A stretch of 64,000 nt of DNA from Paroceanicella profunda. GTDB lineage: Bacteria; Pseudomonadota; Alphaproteobacteria; Rhodobacterales; Rhodobacteraceae. Positions within the stretch are counted from its first letter, which is position 1; every line of letters begins with the position of its first letter. Below, one piece after another: positions 62,572 through 64,000 of this stretch. The position numbers and the translations under genes were made by a program. Below the pieces are notes generated by a model, which was not told where the DNA came from, did not search any database, and was given only the letters and a program-made list of their open reading frames with translations. Location: positions 1,263,501 through 1,327,500 of the forward strand of contig NZ_CP040818.1 in the NCBI RefSeq assembly GCF_005887635.2, in the 5' to 3' direction.

Positions 62572-63003
62572 TCACCATTTTCCGGTGTTGGGCATGGAGG
62601 CCCAGGGCTCCTGCGGGGGCAGGGCCTCGCCGGCCTGCAGCAGCTCCACGGAGATGTTGTCGGGCGAGCGGACGAAGGCCATGTAGCCGTCGCGCGGCGG
62701 GCGGTTGATGGTCACGCCCGCGTCCATCATGCGCTGGCAGGTGTCGTAGATGTTGTCCACGGCATAGGCGAGATGGCCGAAGTTGCGGGCCTCGCCCAGA
62801 TCGCCCTCGTCCTCGTAGTTGAAGGTGAGCTCCACCTCCTCGCCCGCGCCGCCGCCCGGAGGGGCGACGAACACCAGCGTGTACTTGCCCTCCGGCCGGT
62901 CGATGCGGCGGGTTTCCACCAGCCCCAGCAGGTCGCAGTAGAATTTCAGGGATGCGTCCAGATCGCGCACCCGGACCATCGTGTGCAGGTATTTCATCGT
63001 CAT
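62572..63003 (-). CDS. gloA: Lactoylglutathione lyase (glyoxalase I), VOC fold
   Basis: 143 residues of the vicinal-oxygen-chelate fold. Metal-binding positions fit glyoxalase I: His in [12 protein letters not shown], Glu in [10 protein letters not shown], His in [11 protein letters not shown] and Glu in [11 protein letters not shown]. It would convert the methylglyoxal-glutathione adduct to lactoylglutathione. GGAGG precedes the ATG. Divergent from thyX. Confidence 0.9.
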   Translation of the reverse strand: MTMKYLHTMVRVRDLDASLKFYCDLLGLVETRRIDRPEGKYTLVFVAPPGGGAGEEVELTFNYEDEGDLGEARNFGHLAYAVDNIYDTCQRMMDAGVTINRPPRDGYMAFVRSPDNISVELLQAGEALPPQEPWASMPNTGKW

Positions 63004-63103
63004 GTTTGCCTCCTCGTCATCGGCCGGCGGTGCGACCTCCGCAAATATTGCATCTGGCTCCTGAAACTGCGATTCCGTGTCTCAGCCTTCAGGAGACTTA
63101 CAT

Positions 63104-64000
63104 ATGTCGATCACGCCCGAGCAACAGTCCGAAATCGATGCGGCCCGCGCGGCGCCCTCCCGGACCCTGCGTGCCACCGCGCCGGGCATGGAGCAGCACC
63201 TCTACAAGGCCGTGCCGGTGCTCGACCACGGGTTCGTGCGCGTGGTGGACTACATGGGCGACGATGCGGCCATCGTGCAGGCGGCCCGGGTCTCCTACGG
63301 GCAAGGCACGAAGAAGGCGCGCGACGATGCCGGGCTCATCCGCTACCTGATGCGCCACTGGCACTCCACGCCCTTCGAGATGTGCGAGCTGAAGCTGCAC
63401 GTGAAGCTGCCGGTCTTCGTGGCACGGCAGTGGATCCGCCACCGCACGGCGAACGTGAACGAGTATTCCGCCCGCTACTCCATCCTCGACCGGGAGTTCT
63501 ACATCCCCGCGCCGGAGCAGCTCGCCGCCCAGTCCACGGTGAACAACCAGGGCCGCGGCGCGGTGCTGGAGGGGGCCGAGGCCGCGCAGGTGCTCGAGAT
63601 GCTGAAATCCGACGCCAACCGCTCCTACGATCACTACGAGGCGATGCTGAGCCAGGACGGCCAGCAGGGCCTCGCCCGCGAGCTGGCGCGCATGAACCTG
63701 CCGGCCAACATCTACACCCAGTGGTACTGGAAGGTGGACCTGCACAACCTCTTCCACTTCCTGCGCCTGCGCGCGGACGCCCACGCGCAATACGAGATCC
63801 GCGTCTATGCCGAGGCCATCTGCGCCATGGTGGCGGACTGGGTGCCCGCCGCCTATGCCGCCTTCGAGGATTACCGGCTGGAGGCGGCCCAGCTTTCGGG
63901 CCGCGGGCTGGACGCCGTGCGCCGCATGCTCCGCGGTGAGGAGGTCACCCAGGAAAGCTCGGGCATGAGCAAGGGTGAATGGCGCGAATTCGCCGCCCTG
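63104..64000 (+). CDS. thyX: FAD-dependent thymidylate synthase (3' end cut by window)
   Basis: Flavin-dependent synthase making dTMP from dUMP with methylenetetrahydrofolate, replacing ThyA. The visible 299 residues contain the ThyX motif [15 protein letters not shown] (flavin and dUMP binding) and the preceding [14 protein letters not shown] block. CAGGAG lies upstream of the ATG at 63104. The frame is still open at base 64000; the protein is close to full length, as family members are near 300 residues. Confidence 0.95.
   Translation, partial: MSITPEQQSEIDAARAAPSRTLRATAPGMEQHLYKAVPVLDHGFVRVVDYMGDDAAIVQAARVSYGQGTKKARDDAGLIRYLMRHWHSTPFEMCELKLHVKLPVFVARQWIRHRTANVNEYSARYSILDREFYIPAPEQLAAQSTVNNQGRGAVLEGAEAAQVLEMLKSDANRSYDHYEAMLSQDGQQGLARELARMNLPANIYTQWYWKVDLHNLFHFLRLRADAHAQYEIRVYAEAICAMVADWVPAAYAAFEDYRLEAAQLSGRGLDAVRRMLRGEEVTQESSGMSKGEWREFAAL

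Noticed and set aside
62203..63103. Plus-strand open frame through the tmRNA and glyoxalase region.
   Set aside because: It is antisense to the tmRNA and gloA, and thyX lies in another frame with its own start and ribosome site.

Overview
The window reads as a chromosomal segment of a high-GC alphaproteobacterium, most likely order Rhodobacterales. The evidence is a circularly permuted two-piece tmRNA, an alphaproteobacterial-type SspB, a bolA / J-domain / cobS / cobT block, a DUF2125 protein, TRAP and dipeptide-type ABC transporters, and dense operons with ATGA or TGATG start/stop overlaps. No phage, insertion sequence, CRISPR array or rRNA operon was seen. Both window edges cut genes: isovaleryl-CoA dehydrogenase on the left and thyX on the right.

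Layout. 0-6.2 kb: a tightly coupled leucine-degradation operon (ivd, mccB, mccA, HMG-CoA lyase, methylglutaconyl-CoA hydratase), followed by a D-2-hydroxyacid dehydrogenase. 7.3-10.6 kb: DUF2125 membrane protein, ChaC-like cyclotransferase, a lone RAM-domain protein, hisF-hisE and a small unknown. 11.0 kb: tRNA-Lys(CTT). 11.5-14.2 kb: an ECF sigma factor, a convergent membrane anti-sigma candidate and a subtilisin-like lipoprotein. 14.5-15.5 kb: a Tat-leader alpha/beta hydrolase.

15.9-35.0 kb: two complete dipeptide-type ABC systems facing each other. The left one (LysR regulator, solute-binding protein, two permeases, fused double ATPase) ends in an allophanate hydrolase. The right one (GntR regulator, two tandem paralogous solute-binding proteins, two permeases, SDR, NodB-fold deacetylase/cyclic-amide hydrolase, gamma-glutamyltransferase-like enzyme, two ATPases) runs toward it. 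Together they look like an uptake and breakdown island for nitrogen-rich amide or ureide compounds; the substrate is unknown.

35.2-44.3 kb: a single-domain globin, then a hexuronate operon read leftward (GntR, TRAP dctPQM, idonate-type dehydrogenase, kdgK, uxuA, uxuB) behind a perfect 16-bp palindrome. 44.3-48.5 kb: a gene-poor spacer, ccdA, a second gene-poor spacer with degenerate 27-28 bp repeats, a TusA-like protein and gatB. 48.9-55.0 kb: a membrane protein with a peptidoglycan-binding domain, a small conserved protein, bolA, a J-domain protein, cobS and cobT. 55.0-55.6 kb: a GIY-YIG-like gene of visibly lower GC. 55.7-61.2 kb: a small membrane protein, an M24 aminopeptidase P, DUF427, a glycolipid-binding-type protein, fumC and a phospholipid N-methyltransferase-like protein. 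61.3-64 kb: an exact-period 32-bp tandem repeat, sspB, the permuted ssrA (tag ANDNRAPVALAA), a glyoxalase I-like protein and thyX.

Most notable are the tmRNA gene beside the gene for its proteolytic adaptor SspB, the convergent twin-transporter island, the sigma/anti-sigma/protease module with two overlapping promoter-like motifs, and three intergenic tandem-repeat arrays with distinct periods (26, 27-28 and 32 bp).
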